Under the pieces are notes generated by a model. That model did no database searches, was not told the DNA's origin, and saw only the letters and a program-made list of their open reading frames with translations. Shown here one piece after another: positions 63,867 through 64,000 of a DNA stretch of 64,000 bases. The stretch's first letter is position 1; each line of letters starts with the position of its first letter. The DNA lies in assembly GCF_016427565.1 (NCBI RefSeq), contig NZ_JAELXT010000009.1, positions 1 to 64,000 of the forward strand, written 5' to 3'. This DNA comes from Microvirga splendida (GTDB taxonomy: Bacteria > Pseudomonadota > Alphaproteobacteria > Rhizobiales > Beijerinckiaceae). The translations under genes and the position numbers were made by a program.

Positions 63867-64000
63867 GCGGGCAGGCCCTTCATGACGATGGCGGACCAGG
63901 GAGCAAGCCGAACGCTCTGGCCCGCGGGGGCGAGGCCTGGGCTCGACCAGAGCACGCGAGCGTTGTCATCCATGGTCCCGTTGACGGCGACATCGCCGAA
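63863..64000 (-). CDS. treZ: C-terminal end of a glycosidase, probably maltooligosyltrehalose trehalohydrolase
   Basis: The last 45 codons of a leftward gene whose body lies outside the window. It reads FGDVAVNGTMDDNARVLWSS and ends APWSAIVMKGLPA. This is the pattern of the C-terminal beta-domain of GH13 enzymes (a final PWSxxV strand). Its stop TGA overlaps the ATG of the malQ::treY fusion. Position before treY makes TreZ, which releases trehalose from the TreY product, the likeliest identity; another GH13 enzyme cannot be excluded from so short a piece. Confidence 0.6.
   Translation of the reverse strand, partial: FGDVAVNGTMDDNARVLWSSPGLAPAGQSVRLAPWSAIVMKGLPA

Overview
The window looks like chromosomal DNA of an alphaproteobacterium of the Hyphomicrobiales, most likely Methylobacteriaceae or a Microvirga-like relative. 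The reasons are high G+C by eye, a FecR/CHASE2-cyclase pair, TamAB, a DUF2934 protein, a rhizobial-type palindromic intergenic repeat and one good EcfG-type stress promoter. The genus is an inference. I found no rRNA, tRNA, CRISPR array, insertion sequence, integrase or phage gene. Coding density is high and almost everything reads as core or niche-adaptation chromosome.

Left part (1-15338): the 3' end of homogentisate dioxygenase; a gene-poor stretch with two hairpins; a secreted TPR protein; a leftward FecR to CHASE2-adenylate cyclase pair; a trans-aconitate methyltransferase; a DUF2189 membrane protein; the tamA-tamB outer-membrane assembly operon; and a lone Bug/TctC binding protein.

Centre-left (15339-33960): an EcfG-type promoter precedes two overlapping hybrid histidine kinases. 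The first has a soluble array of about eleven HAMP-type repeats and three receiver domains. Then comes a sugar-acid locus: a leftward GalD-like dehydratase, FAD oxidase and SDR, divergent from a DctQMP TRAP transporter and a DenD-like dehydrogenase. A soluble globin-coupled chemoreceptor follows.

Centre-right (34117-46308): an HtrA-fold PDZ protein that has lost its whole catalytic triad, an aldo/keto reductase, an inositol-phosphatase-family enzyme, and an amino-acid catabolic locus. In that locus a YheO-type regulator and an aminotransferase are divergent from a second aminotransferase, an M20 dipeptidase, a PLP dehydratase and a cyclodeaminase. A GTCCAA/TTGGAC operator candidate lies in the shared promoter. 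Two small coiled-coil or membrane proteins and serA follow.

Right part (46683-64000): a membrane-lipid group (EEP phosphatase, LPG-synthase-like flippase, PLD, DedA), then glycogen and trehalose metabolism. glgC-glgA run rightward and converge on the leftward set treZ(end) - malQ::treY fusion - glgB - glgX. Together these make, branch and debranch glycogen and convert maltodextrins to trehalose.
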